Below are positions 62,141 through 64,000 of a stretch of DNA of 64,000 bases, in pieces; within the stretch, counting starts at the first letter, position 1, and each line of letters begins with the position of its first letter. Location: the NCBI GenBank assembly GCA_965153455.1, contig OZ234493.1, forward strand, positions 4,092,001 to 4,156,000, in the 5' to 3' direction. The notes under the pieces are model-generated. The model had not been told where the DNA came from. It ran no database searches and worked only from the letters and a program-made list of their open reading frames with translations. The stretch comes from Sphagnum compactum (lineage: Eukaryota; Bryophyta; Sphagnopsida; Sphagnales). The position numbers and the translations under genes were made by a program.

Positions 62141-63259
62141 ATTTTTTTGCCAAAAAAATTGAAAATTTTCTCACAAAAACCTTTGAGAAGGTCATAATTC
62201 ATTTTTAAATATTGTAACAATGTAAAATTTTGTGTAATTTTTTTTTGACTATTCCCAACAATACAAAATTTAAGTGTTTTAAAACAAAATTATTTTGATG
62301 TTATTTTTAAAATCACTTTTCAACCTACATTAATAATTTTTTCATTTCTTTCACACTAGCAAGGAAACTTTTTGAGGAAATCAAAGAAATTGACAAGGGA
62401 AGATCTTGAGAAGACTTTGATGAAGGTGTTGGATCTATGAATTAACATGAAGGTGATTGAAATATATATATTAACATTTGAGAAAAATTGGGAAGCATGA
62501 TAATCAAGATAAGAAAAAACCTAAACATTTGAGAACATAGTAAGCACCCCTTAACAAGCATTATTTAGTGGAAAAAGTGATTCACATTGCTCAAAACCTA
62601 GTTTTTGTTACAGGATTTGATTGTTTTGACCTTATAGCCATTTCAAATGAAAAAAGGATCACTCCTTTTTAGTGTTCAAATTTATGATGTTGGTTGGTAT
62701 GTTCTCTTTCATGTAAATGTGTTGGTTGGTTCATGGCTTTTTGGCCAATGCTGTAAATAGAAATTCATCGTTCAATGGTATAGTAAGTGAACTTGGAGGT
62801 TTCACAAGGTAGTAGTGGTAGCATAAATGGGGGGTGGTGGGATTTTTTTAGGTAAACTTTAAAGAAACAATTAGCAAGAAGCTTTTGGAAGGGGCTTACG
62901 CAAACATTTCAAAAGGTAGTCCAATCTTTAGAAAGTGTGTGATCAATATTAAAAAACTTGACCTATGCAATTGGAATATTAATAGAGTGGAGTCTTTTAA
63001 CTCAATGAATGGCATTGACAAAGCAACAAGGATTCATATAAAAGGAAATGTGGGAGTAGAACATCAATGAGAAGTAGATCAATGTCGTCCACAAGGAAAC
63101 AAGAAAAAATCTAATTTTAAAGGTAGCAATATGGTAAATTAAGTTGTAGAGTGAGGTTTGAGGATATGTCATCTCTTGAAAGGTCTAATGATGTTTTTAT
63201 GATAGATAACATCAAAATAAAGCCTTCCCCATTCTAGTTTTAAATATGTTTTAAGAAGG
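62141..63259. other. AT-rich intergenic DNA, probably transposon-derived
   Basis: Only short frames, for example 62885-63070, without a recognised domain. It precedes a LINE ORF1 remnant and may be part of the same element. Confidence 0.35.
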
Positions 63260-64000
63260 CACATGGCTTTTAAACATGACAACGTAACAACATTGAAAGA
63301 CTTGGATATGATGCCTTGGGTTCAAACCAAGATCATGAAAATAAGGACAACACATCAAAATCACAAATGCAATTTGCCTCCTATAGCCATAGTAAAGGTC
63401 AAGAGAAAATTATCACACCCTTTTTTACAAACAAAGATGCCACAACATTAGTTAGACCCCTTAGGCCTAGGAGGATTAACCATCATGTAAATAGAAACAA
63501 CAGTCACAACACAACAACAATTCTTTCAAGAGGAATAAAAGCTAAGGAAGACATATATCTAAGATTCATTTTCCCCTAAGAGGCAAACCTTAGCAAACCT
63601 TAGCATGCAATGCCAAACCTTGAAAAACATCTCACTAGTTAGAATGAAAATATTGAATAGTTGGGCAAAGGATAAATTGCATAAGTCTTTCAAACAATTG
63701 ACAATGAAGGAAAGGGATTCTTTGAACTACAATTTGAAAAGGAACAAGGCAAAACATCTACATTAAGCCATTTAGGTCGCAAGTATGAAAATCAACTCAT
63801 CACTTTCTTTAATTGGAAACCACATTTGTTTTCATTAGATTCCAAAGAAAATGAAAGCCTAGATCATCCAATTTGGATTAAATCGTGGGGTTAAGCCAAT
63901 TCATGAGAATATAAACATATAAAAATCAATTGGTAACCAAATAGGGATGGTCCAATTCATTGACAACTTAGAGTTTGAAAAGGCTAAAATGTTGGGCCCA
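63260..64000 (+). mobile_element. LINE ORF1 (DUF4283-like) remnant at right edge
   Basis: The frame at 63703-63890 reads GKGFFELQFEKE, then FFNWKPHLFSLDS and LDHPIWIKSWG. This follows the DUF4283 pattern of plant LINE ORF1 (a GFF-x-F strand, then W-P-F, then P-(V/I)-W-(V/I)). Upstream, WAKDKLHKSF in a neighbouring frame fits the same domain after a frameshift. A similar block occurs in the LINE at 9990-10160. The element is broken and runs off the window. Confidence 0.6.

Noticed and set aside
1-64000. tRNA, rRNA and snoRNA genes
   Set aside because: Reading by eye I found no A-box/B-box pairs with a cloverleaf, nor rRNA blocks. A covariance-model scan would be needed to exclude small ncRNAs.

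Overview
This window looks like nuclear DNA of a land plant. The genes have GT-AG introns whose phases can be followed across junctions. They encode a plant LRR receptor-like kinase, a chloroplast J-protein ending in the J8-type [10 protein letters not shown] block, a plastid-type shikimate kinase with a long transit-like leader, a SETD9-like SET protein, and Midasin (MDN1). Short interstitial telomeric repeats are of the plant type (CCCTAAA/TTTAGGG). The intergenic DNA is AT-rich, full of homopolymers and GA/CT tracts, and holds decayed LINEs with DUF4283-like ORF1 remnants. I cannot name the species. The short introns, and a Midasin gene in only six coding exons, make me lean towards a non-flowering plant, but that is inference.

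Layout, all genes on the + strand: (1) 1-4105, the 3' part of an LRR receptor-like pseudokinase, open at the left edge. (2) 4.1-8.5 kb, gene-poor DNA with several small tandem duplications and a perfect hairpin. (3) About 9.8-14.2 kb, a heavily decayed LINE. (4) 15.9-17.0 kb, a homopolymer-rich stretch. (5) 17765-18386, a two-exon gene for chloroplast DnaJ protein J8. (6) 22.07-22.76 kb, a large imperfect inverted repeat (foldback) with an internal perfect 64-bp tandem duplication. It lies just upstream of (7) the SETD9-like SET-domain gene, about 23119-25576. (8) 29411-33286, an 11-exon shikimate kinase gene. (9) 33.3-38.1 kb, very AT-rich DNA with no recognisable gene. (10) 38.13-39.61 kb, a telomere-like degenerate minisatellite that ends just before (11) MDN1, 39793-59768. 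MDN1 has six exons with fully consistent phases, a 5719-residue product and a single 10,056-bp last exon. Its first intron holds a 218-bp satellite-like array that also carries telomeric motifs. (12) 59.8-64.0 kb, AT-rich DNA with a perfect 18-bp hairpin, a second copy of a dispersed repeat, and a LINE ORF1 remnant at the right edge.

The genes do not form a pathway. Midasin acts in 60S ribosome assembly; shikimate kinase and J8 act in the plastid; the receptor pseudokinase would sit in the plasma membrane; the SETD9-like protein has no known role in plants. The most unusual structures are the paired telomere-like arrays flanking MDN1 exon 1, the intron-poor MDN1 gene, and the 0.7-kb foldback that could form a hairpin RNA.
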